The notes: a model not told the origin generated them from the sequence alone. Shown: positions 53,458 to 62,735, counted from the first letter of the stretch. The stretch: DNA of 64,000 nucleotides from Verrucomicrobiia bacterium (GCA_030432235.1 JAUIHT010000001.1:930001-994000); one strand, 5' to 3'. Translations and numbers: made by a program.

Positions 53458-53685
53458 CCTGGGGCTGCGCGCCCCAGACCCGCGGTGCGTGACCGCACAG
53501 GACATTGTTTTACGGCAAAGGGGATGTCGTTCCGCCATCGTTCCTTTGCCGCAAAATGACTAGAGTGGAGATGCAATCCTACGAGTTTGGAATCCACTAC
53601 CACAGGGCGTAGCCCTCTTTGTCCTGTGCGGCCACGCACATGGGGCACAGCCCCATCACAATGCGAAGCATTGAGGATGCAAGAC
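53458..53685. repeat. Multi-hairpin structured spacer between converging genes
   Basis: The 255 nt between the dehydrogenase and the protease genes hold at least six inverted repeats: CTGGGG/CCCCAG (53459-53464, 53472-53477); a 20-bp outer stem 53485-53504 with 53620-53639 (one mismatch); an inner stem 53508-53521 with 53543-53556 (one mismatch); AGGGC/GCCCT (53604-53616); ATGGGG/CCCCAT (53640-53656); CAATGC/GCATTG (53659-53673). It could be a repeat element, a structured RNA, or an elaborate two-way terminator. Confidence 0.75.
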
Positions 53686-53695
53686 CTTGCCTTGC

Positions 53696-56236
53696 CTAGC
53701 TCTGGCCGGGGTCGGAGGCGGCGCTGACGGTAGCGGCCTTGGGCTCGGCTTTGCTGTCGAGGAGCGCGATCCAGTCAGCCATGATGCGGAGGCCTTCACG
53801 GAGCTGGATATCGAAGACAGGCATGTCGTCTTCTTCCACTTCATCGACCTCCTCGACGGCCACAACTTCGGTTTCGGCTTCCTCGGTGGGCTGCGCCTCG
53901 GTTTCAGGCGCCTTCTTTTTGGCTTCGCGTTCGGCGAGGATGGCGTCATGTTCAGCCTTTTGTTCCTCGGCCACGGTCAGGAGAATTTCGCGCGAAGCAT
54001 AGTTGTTTTCCGAAAGGGCATCGAGGCGCTCTTCCATCAGGTCGCGGAAAGAAATATCCTGCTGACGCTTTTCCCGGCGCAACTCGAAGTTAAGCGAGAA
54101 TTCTTTTTGCTCCTGGCGTTCGCGGAACCAGTCGATGTTTTCCTTCAGGTAGGTGAACTCCTCAAGGCTGTCCTGGCGGCCCTCACTCATACCACGCAGG
54201 CTGTCCACCAACATGGGGTTGACGAGGAAGCTTTCCTGGTCCGCGTTCAAATCGTAATCCCACTTGAGCGAATTGATGCTGTCCCAGGCCAGGGCGTTGT
54301 GCAACTCGCCCTCACCAATGGGCAGGTACTCGTTGACGGACGGCAGCACGATGTCGGAATGGACGCCCTTGAGCTGGGTGGAGGTGCCGTCGGGCAGATA
54401 GTACTTCTGGATGGTGACCTTGGCCGCGCCGCTGCGGGGCTTGATCATGGAAAGGAAATTAGAGCGGGCCATTTCGAAGACAGCCTGCACGGTGCCCTTG
54501 CCGTGGGTTTCCTGGTCCCCGACGATGAGCGCGCGACCGTGGTTCTTGAGCGCGCCGGCGGCGATTTCAGAGGCGCTGGCGCTGTAGCGTGAAATGAGCA
54601 CCATGAGCGGGCCGTCCCAGGCCACCTTGGGGTCCTCGTCGAGGTACTCCTGGATGTGGCCGATGTAATCCTTAACCTGCACCACGGGGCCGACCGGGAT
54701 GAAGAGCCCGGTGAGGTTGATGGCCTCGGAGAGCAGGCCGCCGCCGTTGCCGCGCAGGTCCAGCACGATGCCTTCGACGTGCGCTTCCTTCAGCTTGTTG
54801 ATAAGCTCTTCGACGTCCTCGGTGGTGCTGGAATGGTTGTCGCTGGAGTCTCCCGAGCCATAAAAGGCGGGTAGCTCGATGACGCCGATGGGGATAGTGC
54901 GGTCGCCCGCGGGCACTTCAAAGATTTCCGCCCGCGCCAGCTTGGCCGTCAGTTGAATTTCGTCGCGGACCAGACGGACCTCCTTGCGCTCGGAGGGGTC
55001 GCCCTCGGCGGGCTTGATGAGCAGGCGCACGACGGTGCCCTTTTTGCCGCGGATCATTTTCACGACTTTGTTGAGCTTCATGCCGATGACGTCGACCATC
55101 TCCCCGTCCTCGCCCTGAGCTACGCCCACGATCTGGTCTTCGGGGTCGAGCTGGCGACAGCGCTCGGCGGGGCCACCGGGCAGGAGCTCGCGGATGGTGC
55201 AATAGCCGTCGATGTCGCCCAGCAGCGCGCCGATGCCGACGAGACTGTTGCGCATGGCGATGGCAAATTCCTCCAGCGTGTCGGCGGACATGTAGGTGCT
55301 GTGCGGGTCGTACTCGTGCGTCAGCGCGGTGAGAAAGACTTCCTGGACTTCGGTGGGCTCGATTTCGTCGACCCACTTGCCCAGGCGCTCGTAGCGCTCG
55401 ATGATTTCCGTCTTCGCGTCGGTCAGGGCCTGGTCGAAATTGAATTCCTCCGAGTCTTCGGCAACGACCGTGGCGCTGGCGGTTTCACCGTCAGTGGCCT
55501 TGGCTTCGATGGTCACGGTATCGGTGGAACCGTCGCCATTGGCGACTTCGATATCCGTCTGAAGCTCCCGCGGCAGGGTGGAGTTCTCAATGTTTTCGAT
55601 GTAGTCTTCATTGAGCTTTTCGTCGGGAGAGTAGTCGATGTCGACGATTTCGCCGGGCGTCTTGTCATCCTTGCCGTCGGGCAGCTCTCCGAGCATCTCG
55701 TTGACGATCTCAAATTTCAGGCGGCGGCTCCAGACTTCGTCAGCCTCTGCCGAGGTGGCCGGCCAGGACGCGTCCTTGCGGTCGGGCTTATAGGTGAATT
55801 CGCCGTCGAGCGTGAAGTCCTGCGAGAGGTATTCTTTGACCCATGTCACACGGTCGCGCACGCGGTCACGGAAGGTCAGAAACATCTTGAAGGCCGGGTC
55901 CAGGTGGCCGCTTTCAAGGAAATCGGGCATGGAGCCGCTGTAGCGCTCCTTGAATCCGTTGACATCGGATTGCAGCAGGTAGAGGCGGTTGACGTCGAAA
56001 TCGTGCAGGTAGTCCTCGATAAACGTGCCTTGGTCGATATCGGCCACCTTCTGCCCGAGCAGGTGCTGGCGCTCCAGGTAGGAGATGAGACGTTTCGTCT
56101 CAAAGCGCATGGTGCTGTCCGTGACAAAGTCGCTATCCGGAGTCGGCTCGGAAGCGTGAACAGGCAGCAGGAAAACCAACAGGGAAAGGCAGGCGAGGAG
56201 CCAGTATTTACGTGTGCCTGTATGCATAACAATCAT
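53696..56236 (-). CDS. prc: Tail-specific carboxy-terminal processing protease (Prc/CtpA type)
   Basis: An 846-aa periplasmic protease. It has a signal peptide (LLACLSLLVFLLPVHAS), a helical N-terminal region, a PDZ domain (VGIGALLGDIDGYCTIRELL, then GPAERCRQLDPEDQIVGV), and the S41 catalytic core with LDLRGNGGGLLSEAI, the nucleophile Ser in SRYSASASEIAAGAL and the base Lys in HGKGTVQAVF. A C-terminal DUF3340-like helical domain follows, with a Glu-rich tail (EEVDEVEEDDMP). Prc removes unfolded C-termini and processes envelope proteins. ATGs at 56236 and 56227 are both possible starts. Confidence 0.93.
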   Translation of the reverse strand: MIVMHTGTRKYWLLACLSLLVFLLPVHASEPTPDSDFVTDSTMRFETKRLISYLERQHLLGQKVADIDQGTFIEDYLHDFDVNRLYLLQSDVNGFKERYSGSMPDFLESGHLDPAFKMFLTFRDRVRDRVTWVKEYLSQDFTLDGEFTYKPDRKDASWPATSAEADEVWSRRLKFEIVNEMLGELPDGKDDKTPGEIVDIDYSPDEKLNEDYIENIENSTLPRELQTDIEVANGDGSTDTVTIEAKATDGETASATVVAEDSEEFNFDQALTDAKTEIIERYERLGKWVDEIEPTEVQEVFLTALTHEYDPHSTYMSADTLEEFAIAMRNSLVGIGALLGDIDGYCTIRELLPGGPAERCRQLDPEDQIVGVAQGEDGEMVDVIGMKLNKVVKMIRGKKGTVVRLLIKPAEGDPSERKEVRLVRDEIQLTAKLARAEIFEVPAGDRTIPIGVIELPAFYGSGDSSDNHSSTTEDVEELINKLKEAHVEGIVLDLRGNGGGLLSEAINLTGLFIPVGPVVQVKDYIGHIQEYLDEDPKVAWDGPLMVLISRYSASASEIAAGALKNHGRALIVGDQETHGKGTVQAVFEMARSNFLSMIKPRSGAAKVTIQKYYLPDGTSTQLKGVHSDIVLPSVNEYLPIGEGELHNALAWDSINSLKWDYDLNADQESFLVNPMLVDSLRGMSEGRQDSLEEFTYLKENIDWFRERQEQKEFSLNFELRREKRQQDISFRDLMEERLDALSENNYASREILLTVAEEQKAEHDAILAEREAKKKAPETEAQPTEEAETEVVAVEEVDEVEEDDMPVFDIQLREGLRIMADWIALLDSKAEPKAATVSAASDPGQS

Positions 56237-56384
56237 CGGAGCCGTGCGAGTCGGCTCATTTTCAATGGGTTGGAGGGATGATAGTAGATATTTTGGCGCT
56301 TATGTCCATGACAAAGCTGTTTCCGTTGAGACTGCCATAGGCGAAGCATGTTCCTTGCCGAGTAAGAGGTTCTGGCATCTAAAA

Positions 56385-57470
56385 TCATTCCCCGCTTCCG
56401 GTGAATGCGCCGGATTCCACCTGCCAAATGCGCCAGGAGCGGCCCGGGACCTCGGGAGGCGGGGCGGTTCCGCTGGCCAGGACCTGCAAATCCGGCCCGA
56501 TGGCCTGCCAGAATCCTCGCTCCCGGGCAGCGTCCAGCTCGCCCAGGACGTCGTCTGCCAGGATGATGGGCGCGCAGCCGGTGATTTCGCGCACCCGGGT
56601 GATTTGGGCCAGGCGCAGGGCGGTAACGAGCCCGCGTTGCTGCCCTTCGGAGCCGTAGCTCTGGGCGGGGCGGCCATCGAGCAGGAAGCCGAGGTCGTCC
56701 CGGTGGGGCCCGACACTGGTCGCGCCCTGCCGCAGGTCGCGATCGTGGCGCTCGCGGAGGATGGCGAGGAAGGCCTCGGCGGAGTCCGGCTCGTGGCGTG
56801 GCTGGTAGACCAGGGCGGCCTGCTCCTTGCCCTCCGAGATGGTGGCGTAGGCGGTTTGTAGATGCGCGTTGAGCAAGCGGACTTGCTCGGCGCGGCTGCG
56901 GTGCAGCTCCCAGGCGGGCGCGGCCAGGGTCTTGTCGAAAGAGTCGAGCTGGGCCCGTGCGCGTGATGGGTCTTTCAGCAGGCGATTGCGTTGCTGAAGG
57001 GCCTGTTGGTAGCGCATGAGGGCGCGGTAGTAGTCCGGGTCGACCGAGGCGATGGCGCCGTCGAGGAACTGCCGCCGCAGGGCCGGGCCGCCGCGCACCA
57101 TCTGGATGTCGTCGACGCAGAGCGTCACCGTAGGGAAGCGCCCGACGTAGTCCCCGAGCCGGCTGACACTCTCGCCGTCGACTTGCAGCCGCTTGCCCTT
57201 GGGGCTCAGGTAAAGGGTCACTTCGGACTCGTTCCCACGCTCGTGTTCGACCTGGTAGAAAAGTCCGGCGCGTTCGCAGTCGTGTTGGATGAGCGCGGAG
57301 GTTTCCCGGATGCGAAAGGAGCGCAGGGCGCTGATCAGGCCGGCGGCCTCGAGCAGGTTGGTCTTACCCTGGCCGTTGAGGCCGAGGAAGAAATGGCTCA
57401 TGCCCTCCAGATCGAGCGAGGCGCTGGTGACGTTGCGGAAATGCTCCAGATTCAGCCGGGTCAGGCGCAT
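56385..57470 (-). CDS. recF: DNA replication and repair ATPase RecF
   Basis: A 361-aa SMC-like ABC ATPase that helps load RecA at gapped DNA. Features include LNLEHFRNVTSASLDL at the start, Walker A FFLGLNGQGKTNLLEA, VGPHRDDLGFLLDGRPAQSY in place of the signature region, the ABC signature SEGQQRGLVTALRLAQ, and Walker B PIILADDVLGELDAAR. It is last in a run of four co-directional genes (pseudopilin, LysM lipoprotein, cysteine desulfurase, recF) with gaps of 11-53 nt. It is not next to dnaA/dnaN as in many bacteria. Confidence 0.93.
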   Translation of the reverse strand: MRLTRLNLEHFRNVTSASLDLEGMSHFFLGLNGQGKTNLLEAAGLISALRSFRIRETSALIQHDCERAGLFYQVEHERGNESEVTLYLSPKGKRLQVDGESVSRLGDYVGRFPTVTLCVDDIQMVRGGPALRRQFLDGAIASVDPDYYRALMRYQQALQQRNRLLKDPSRARAQLDSFDKTLAAPAWELHRSRAEQVRLLNAHLQTAYATISEGKEQAALVYQPRHEPDSAEAFLAILRERHDRDLRQGATSVGPHRDDLGFLLDGRPAQSYGSEGQQRGLVTALRLAQITRVREITGCAPIILADDVLGELDAARERGFWQAIGPDLQVLASGTAPPPEVPGRSWRIWQVESGAFTGSGE

Positions 57471-57481
57471 GGTGACCGTGG

Positions 57482-58633
57482 CTATATCTGGATGACGTGC
57501 GCGTTGCCGTCCGCTGCCGCTTCTTCACGGAAGGAGGCGGCAGTCTCGACGAGGAGCTCCGCCAGGCGACGCCAGTCCTCGGGGCTGGCATCCCAACAAG
57601 CGCTCACGCGCACGGAGCGCCGGACGTCCTCGGGGGAGAGGCCCATGGCGGTGAGCACGTGCGAGGCTCCCGTTTTACCGGAGGCGCAGGCGGAACCGGT
57701 GGAAAGGCAGACACCATGCTTGTCCATGCGGGCAACCCAACGGGCACCGCTTTCCTGTGGCATGAGCAGGCAACTGGTGTTGGCCAGACGCGGAGCTTTC
57801 TCCGCGAGGACTTTTACCCCCAGCTTGCTTTTGAGCGTTTCCTCGAAAATGCCGCGGTTGATGGTCCACTCCGAGGTGGTCTTTTCCACCGCATGTTCGC
57901 GGAACTTCAAGGCGGCGATCATGGCGGCGATGGCCGGATAATTCTCCGTGCCGGAGCGTCGGCCGAACTCCTGCCCGCCGCCGCTCTGGGCCTTGAAGCT
58001 ACCGTCTCCGGGAACCCGGAGGAAGCCGACGCCGCGCGGACCACCAAACTTATGGGCACAGCCGGTGAGGAAGTCGCATTCGCCGAGGCCCTTGGCTGGC
58101 TTTTTGCCGAGCCACTGGACGGCGTCGCAATGGTAGGGCACGCCGTACTTGCGGCAGAGCGCGAGGGCATCCTGCCAGGGTTGCAGGGCCCCGGTTTCGT
58201 TGTTGGCGGCCATGACGGACACCAGGTCGAGCCCCTCGCGAAGTGCCTTTTCCAGCCCCTGGAGGCAGATAACGCCCTCTGGCGTGACTGGCAGGAGGGT
58301 GAGGGTGTCCGGGAAATAACGGCGGGCGGATTCCAGCACGCAGGGGTGCTCGATGGCGGAGACGGCGACCTGAGCGCCGGGGTTGGTCTCTTTGAACCAG
58401 GAAAAAATACTGTGGTTGCCCTCGGTCGCGCCGGAGTTGAAGAGCAGGTTGACGGGGGAGCAGCCAAGGATGTGGGCCAGCTCTTCCCGCGAGTGGGAGA
58501 GCAGCAGGTGGGTGCGGGCGCCGGCGGCATACGGGCTGGAGGGGTTGTGCCAGTGGGCCTCCAGAGCTTCCCGGTAGACCTTGTCGGCCTCCGGATGCGG
58601 CGGTGCGGTGGCGTTGACGTCAAAATAGAGCAT
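57482..58633 (-). CDS. Cysteine desulfurase family protein (NifS/IscS-like)
   Basis: A 383-aa PLP-dependent class V aminotransferase-fold enzyme that removes sulfur from cysteine for Fe-S or thio-cofactor assembly. The PLP lysine is in LTGCAHKFGGPRGVGF, with AANNETGALQPW and VHCDAVQ-like (YHCDAVQWLG) upstream. The catalytic loop carries Cys in LSTGSACASGKTGASHVL. The start FDVNATAPPHPEADKVYREA is the family opening (YLDNNATTP type). No iscU or scaffold gene is adjacent. It is 11 nt upstream of recF, implying co-expression. Confidence 0.93.
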   Translation of the reverse strand: MLYFDVNATAPPHPEADKVYREALEAHWHNPSSPYAAGARTHLLLSHSREELAHILGCSPVNLLFNSGATEGNHSIFSWFKETNPGAQVAVSAIEHPCVLESARRYFPDTLTLLPVTPEGVICLQGLEKALREGLDLVSVMAANNETGALQPWQDALALCRKYGVPYHCDAVQWLGKKPAKGLGECDFLTGCAHKFGGPRGVGFLRVPGDGSFKAQSGGGQEFGRRSGTENYPAIAAMIAALKFREHAVEKTTSEWTINRGIFEETLKSKLGVKVLAEKAPRLANTSCLLMPQESGARWVARMDKHGVCLSTGSACASGKTGASHVLTAMGLSPEDVRRSVRVSACWDASPEDWRRLAELLVETAASFREEAAADGNAHVIQI

Positions 58634-58647
58634 GGGTACAGTATGGA

Positions 58648-59415
58648 TTATTCCGCGGGAATTTTCAATTGCTGACCGACCCGTAGGGAATCCGGGCTGG
58701 CCAAGGTATCGCGGTTCGCCTCGAAGATATCGAGGAAGTGGCGGGGATTACCGTAATATTTCGTGCTGATGCTGCTGAGCGTCTCGCCGGATTGCACCGT
58801 GTGCGTGCGTACCGGACCGCTGGCGGCGGCTGGTGCGGTCGTGCGGCTTTGCTGTGAGGATGGAGCCGCAATGCGGGCCTGTCCGCCGCTGATGGTCGGC
58901 GCGCTCACGCGTGTTGACTCGTACTGGGAGAGTCGGCGCTGTGTGGCGGCGAGCTGCTCTTTGAGCGCGGCGTTCTCGGCGCGTGCCTGTTCGAGCATTT
59001 CCAGCAGGTCGAGCCGGTCGATGTCATTGCGGAACGGCTGGCCGGGCAGTTGGCGGGCGAACTCCTTCGTCGCCGAGTCGATCATCTGGTTGACGCGATC
59101 GGCCTGCTCGGAGTCGGGCTTCAGCTCCAGGTACTTGCGGTAGTGATAGATGGCCGCGACGGGGTCGCCGATGTGCTTGGCATAAAGCTGCCCGGCCTCC
59201 AGGTTGGACTCGGCGGCGTCGTTGCGCTTTTCCACCACCTTGAGGAAGGCGTTCAGGGCCTCGTCTTCGCGACCCTCGCGCAGCAGGCGCTGGGCGCGCT
59301 GATAGTGCTTCTCCTCGGTCTCGGAGACGGCATCCAGGCTGGCGTCGCGGCTGCAGGCCGTCAACGCGATCAGGGCATAAAAGGCGAGGGCAATGCTGAG
59401 GCAAAATCGCATCAT
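58648..59415 (-). CDS. TPR and LysM-domain lipoprotein
   Basis: About 255 aa starting at one of two adjacent ATGs (59415 or 59412). It has a lipobox (LIALTAC), a TPR-like helical region (YQRAQRLLREGREDEALNAF), a coiled-coil stretch (EMLEQARAENAALKEQLAAT), a Ser/Ala linker, and a C-terminal LysM domain (HTVQSGETLSSISTKYYGNP, RVGQQLKIPAE) that binds peptidoglycan. It is likely an envelope anchor linking membrane to wall. It is 14 nt upstream of the cysteine desulfurase gene. Confidence 0.88.
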   Translation of the reverse strand: MMRFCLSIALAFYALIALTACSRDASLDAVSETEEKHYQRAQRLLREGREDEALNAFLKVVEKRNDAAESNLEAGQLYAKHIGDPVAAIYHYRKYLELKPDSEQADRVNQMIDSATKEFARQLPGQPFRNDIDRLDLLEMLEQARAENAALKEQLAATQRRLSQYESTRVSAPTISGGQARIAAPSSQQSRTTAPAAASGPVRTHTVQSGETLSSISTKYYGNPRHFLDIFEANRDTLASPDSLRVGQQLKIPAE

Positions 59416-59468
59416 CAATACTATCTCACGGCTTCCGCCCGCGTTCTGCAAGGAGAACCTGCGGGGAC

Positions 59469-59948
59469 TTACTCGGTAATGACGCGGTAATAGCCGTCGC
59501 CGATCTTGCGGAGTTGGCCCGTGGTGAGGCTGCCGTCGTCGTGCTGCCTGTCCATCAGTTCCAGTTGCTCATCCGACGCGTTGATGCCTGCGGCCCCGAC
59601 GGCGAAGGTGACGCCTGAGCTGTTGGACAAAATATTCCAACTGCCGCCGATGGGGGAGGTGATTTCGTAGTCGGTCCGTTTGATAATAGCCTCGAGCCCG
59701 GTGGGTAAGACGCCCGGGGTGCCGTTGGGCGGGAAATCGCCCACGGTGAGAATGTAGGTCTCACAGGCGCCGGTAAACATCCGCAGGTCGGAAATAAAGC
59801 GCGTGTTCTGGGAGTGCATGCGCACCCGGCGATATCCCGGCAGGGCAATGACCGCCAACATGCCGACAATCACGACAACGATCATCATTTCCACCAAGGT
59901 GAAACCGGGCCGCCTAAGCAGTTTCGAGGGGTAGATTTTTACACGCAT
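59469..59948 (-). CDS. Stand-alone GspG/PilE-like pseudopilin
   Basis: A 159-aa pilin-like protein: leader MRVKIYPSKLLRRPG, then FTLVEMMIVVVIVGMLAVIALPGYRR-type helix with Glu5. The globular part (FTGACETYILTVGDFPPNGT, LEAIIKRTDYEITSPIGGSW) is short and similar to the pseudopilins that Verrucomicrobia carry outside the T2SS operon. It begins the run that leads to recF. Whether it joins the T2SS pseudopilus or another filament is unknown. Confidence 0.85.
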   Translation of the reverse strand: MRVKIYPSKLLRRPGFTLVEMMIVVVIVGMLAVIALPGYRRVRMHSQNTRFISDLRMFTGACETYILTVGDFPPNGTPGVLPTGLEAIIKRTDYEITSPIGGSWNILSNSSGVTFAVGAAGINASDEQLELMDRQHDDGSLTTGQLRKIGDGYYRVITE

Positions 59949-60103
59949 GAGAAGGAACGGGGTGCTGCAGTGAAATACAATATACTATGACGTTTGCCGG
60001 AAATTGGAAGCATAACTCAGTCGCCGGAAGCGCTTTTCCAGCATTTTTACTCCAGGAATCGTTTTTGCTTCCTGCCCGATGGGTTCTTTTAAAGACTGGC
60101 CTC

Positions 60104-60892
60104 ATGGATCCGCCACTGCCGGAGCGCTATAACGTCCTTGGAGTGGGGATCAGCCGGTTGACGCTCAATGGGGCGGCGGACATCGTTTGCGCGTGGGCAT
60201 CGGCGGGTGGCGGGGGCTATGTCTGTTGCGCTCCGGTGCACCCCATTGCGCTGGGTATCAGTGACTTGGGCTTCAGGGAGATTCTCAACCGCTCCCTGCT
60301 GACGACGCCTGACGGCATGCCGGTGGTCTGGTTGGGCCGAAGGCGATTCGGGGAGTCCGTCAATCGCGTCTATGGGCCGGATTTGATGCAGGCTGTGTGC
60401 GCCGCCGGGCGTGAGAAGGGTCTGCGGCATTTCTTCTATGGTGGCGGCGAAGAGGTGGCGGAGAAGCTCGCGGCCCGGCTGTCGTCGGATTATCGCGGCC
60501 TTGGAGTCACGGGGATGGAGACGCCGCCTTTTCGGGATTTGACCGACGAGGAAGTCGAGCATTTGGCGGTGCGAATTCTGGAATCCGGCGCCCAGGTGCT
60601 CTGGGTCGGTCTGGGCGTGCCGAAGCAGGAGCGATTCATGGCCCGCATGCAGCCGCATCTGCCCGGTGTGGTGCAGGTCGGCGTTGGGGCAGCCTTCGAT
60701 TTCCTCTCCGGCACGAAACCCCAGGCGCCCCTCTGGATGCAGCGTGCCGGCCTGGAGTGGCTTTTTCGCATGGCCAGCGAGCCGCGTCGCCTGGCCGGGC
60801 GTTATTTGGTCGGCAACGCGCGCTTTCTCTTCCACCTGGCCCTGCAGACACTGAAAATCCGCAAGTATCCCATGACGGGTATCGAGGATTAG
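60104..60892 (+). CDS. WecG/TagA/CpsF-family glycosyltransferase
   Basis: A 262-aa GT26-type enzyme. Features are NVLGVGISRLTLNGAADIV, YVCCAPVHPIALGISD, TPDGMPVVWLGRR, RVYGPDLMQAVC, and VLWVGLGVPKQERFMARM with the family's G-x-P-KQE box; FDFLSGTKPQAPLWMQRAGL and EWLFRMASEPRRLAGRYL follow. These enzymes add N-acetylmannosamine or similar sugars to lipid-linked intermediates in wall polymer or O-antigen synthesis. The ATG at 60104 is chosen; the open frame to 59987 has no family similarity. No polymer cluster surrounds it. Confidence 0.92.
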   Translation: MDPPLPERYNVLGVGISRLTLNGAADIVCAWASAGGGGYVCCAPVHPIALGISDLGFREILNRSLLTTPDGMPVVWLGRRRFGESVNRVYGPDLMQAVCAAGREKGLRHFFYGGGEEVAEKLAARLSSDYRGLGVTGMETPPFRDLTDEEVEHLAVRILESGAQVLWVGLGVPKQERFMARMQPHLPGVVQVGVGAAFDFLSGTKPQAPLWMQRAGLEWLFRMASEPRRLAGRYLVGNARFLFHLALQTLKIRKYPMTGIED

Positions 60893-61003
60893 GCCGTTTA
60901 CTTGCGGGCAATCTCCATCTGGATTCCAACATAAAAAACCCTTGACGGAGGGCGGGTTCGTTATCACTTTCTCCACTTTTCCCTTAAACCACTTTTATCG
61001 ATT

Positions 61004-61204
61004 ATGCCAGTTGAAGTACGCATCCGCCGTGGTGAAACCATGGACAAGGCCCTGCGCCGCCTGAAGAAGAAGCTCGACCGCGAGGGCGTCATTCGTGATG
61101 TCCGCGCCAAGCGCTATTTCGAAAAGCCCTGCGAAGTGAAGCGCCGCAAGAAGAAGGTGGCCGCCTTCACCAGCATGCTGCGCCAGCGCTATCAGAACAT
61201 GTAG
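61004..61204 (+). CDS. rpsU: 30S ribosomal protein S21
   Basis: A 66-aa basic protein: VEVRIRRGETMDKALRRLKK, then VIRDVRAKRYFEKPCEVKRR and KVAAFTSMLRQRY, the complete S21 pattern. It helps 16S rRNA base-pair with mRNA leaders. A GC-rich hairpin with a T tract ends the transcript. Length is normal. Confidence 0.97.
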   Translation: MPVEVRIRRGETMDKALRRLKKKLDREGVIRDVRAKRYFEKPCEVKRRKKKVAAFTSMLRQRYQNM

Positions 61205-61227
61205 TTTGCGTCGCGCACGCTTTTGTC

Positions 61228-61252
61228 AGCCCGCCCACCGGCGGGCTTTTTT
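61228..61252 (+). terminator. Rho-independent terminator of rpsU
   Basis: An 8-bp stem from 61228-61235 with 61240-61247 and a CACC loop, followed by six T. It is 23 nt after the stop and lies between rpsU and the converging gene. Confidence 0.93.
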
Positions 61253-61286
61253 GTGCCCTAAAATCGTCTGCTGACTGCCAGAGCCG

Positions 61287-62597
61287 CTAATCCCTGCGCC
61301 AGCCACCGCCGCCACGGAAACCGCGCCAGGGCTGGGCATTGGTAAGCTGTGTTTTCTGCTCTTCGGTCAGCTCCGCCTCGCTGAGGTAAGTCTGGAAGGC
61401 ATCGGGGTCCTGCTGCTTCCATTCGCTGGCCACCCGCTCCATCAGGCGTTGGCGCATATCGTCGCGGGTGACGGACTCGGCCCAGCTCATCGCCGTGGCG
61501 GGGTCCTCCTGGGCGGAACGGAAGGTGTAAATGGCCACGGCGCGGTCGATTTCCGGCGTGGGCGGGATTTGGTTGAGCCATTCGGCGGAGGCGTCGAGGT
61601 CGTACTGGGTCCAGCGGCCCACCAAATCGGAAACGAGCTGCCCGGTTTCCTCGGTATCGGGCGGGAGCTTCGAGAGCCACTCAGCGGCGGCGACCGGGTC
61701 GTAATCCGCCCAGGAGCGTATGAGCTCGCGGCGGGCGTCGGAGGCGACCTCCGGTCCGAGCTGGTCGAGGTACTTGGAGGCGGCGACCGGGTCGTACTCG
61801 GCCCATTCGCCAATGAGTTCCCCGAAGACATCCTGCTGCTCGTTACTGTCGGTCAGGTTGGAGATAAGCGACATGGCGGTGTTGACCTGGTTGTGCTCCA
61901 CCAGCTGCTGGACGGACTCGCGCAGGGCTCTCTGGCGCAGACGGCGCTGCATGCTGGTATCCGTGGGGAGGCTGGTGGTGTAGTTGAAGGCGCCCTCGGG
62001 GTCGGCCTCGGCATAGCCCTCGATGACGGCGAGGATACGGTCGTTGAGAATGCGCTGGGGCAGGTCGGAGGAATTTTCGTTGAGCCAGCTCATGGCGGCG
62101 GAGGCGTCCGTCTTTCCCCAGGTTTCCAGAATATCCTCGGTGGCGCGGTCGCGCAGGCGCAGGGACTGGAGGTTGTCCACGTAGGCGAGGGCGTCGGTCG
62201 GGTTTTGCTGCGCCCAGAGCTCCAGCAGCTCGACCATCATGCGGTCGCGTTGCTGGCTTGGGGGAGCCTGCCGGAGCGCCTCGAGCGCCTGTTCAGCCTC
62301 CCAGGGGTGTAGCTGTTTCATCGCCTCTTCGGCCTCGGCGATGGCCTCGGGTGTCGACTTTGCGTTCAAGGACTCAAAGCTGGACAGTGGGTTGGCCACG
62401 TCCTCGGCGCCTGAGCTGGTCAGCGATTCGTAGCGGTTCGTCGCCGGGGCGCTGCCGGATTTTTTCGGCGTGATTCCGGGCAGTGTGGCCGAGGCAGACC
62501 CGGCAGATTCTTCCGATGAAAAAGCGCTGCCCAGCCAGTAGGCCGCGCCGACCGTTACCGCCCAGGAGGCGGCCAAGACAACGAGTTTGGTTTTCAA
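61287..62597 (-). CDS. Exported repeat protein with D-P-x-A-A-x-x-W/Y-L units
   Basis: A 436-aa protein with one N-terminal membrane or signal helix (LVVLAASWAVTVGAAYWLGS), a low-complexity Ser/Thr linker, and a domain of about ten helical repeats of 30-35 residues of the form W-x-x-x-D-P-x-A-A-x-x-(W/Y)-L (for example WAEYDPVAASKYLDQLG, WADYDPVAAAEWLSKLP, WTQYDLDASAEWLNQIP). Repeat proteins of this type are numerous in Verrucomicrobia and Planctomycetes and have no assigned role. The C-terminus is Gly/Arg/Trp-rich (GFRGGGGWRRD). Confidence 0.8.
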   Translation of the reverse strand: MKTKLVVLAASWAVTVGAAYWLGSAFSSEESAGSASATLPGITPKKSGSAPATNRYESLTSSGAEDVANPLSSFESLNAKSTPEAIAEAEEAMKQLHPWEAEQALEALRQAPPSQQRDRMMVELLELWAQQNPTDALAYVDNLQSLRLRDRATEDILETWGKTDASAAMSWLNENSSDLPQRILNDRILAVIEGYAEADPEGAFNYTTSLPTDTSMQRRLRQRALRESVQQLVEHNQVNTAMSLISNLTDSNEQQDVFGELIGEWAEYDPVAASKYLDQLGPEVASDARRELIRSWADYDPVAAAEWLSKLPPDTEETGQLVSDLVGRWTQYDLDASAEWLNQIPPTPEIDRAVAIYTFRSAQEDPATAMSWAESVTRDDMRQRLMERVASEWKQQDPDAFQTYLSEAELTEEQKTQLTNAQPWRGFRGGGGWRRD

Positions 62598-62643
62598 GTG
62601 CTAATTTGGTTCGTTAATATAACAGCACCAAGGGGGCGAAGTT

Positions 62644-62735
62644 GCAAGATGTTGGAAAAGAGAAACGGAGAATGGGAGAAACGGTGATCGGGAGACTCTT
62701 GGAACGAGTAATACAACTTTTCCCTTTATCTCCCC
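62644..62735. repeat. Purine/pyrimidine-rich imperfect inverted repeat in a spacer
   Basis: In the 157-nt gap before the DUF5069 gene, a purine-rich stretch (62653-62694, with GGGAGA twice) is followed by a pyrimidine-rich one (62717-62752, with CTCCC words), so the two can pair imperfectly; GGAAAAG (62654-62660) matches CTTTTCC (62717-62723). The style (word-repeat arms) resembles the T2SS modules but complementarity is much weaker. Confidence 0.4.
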
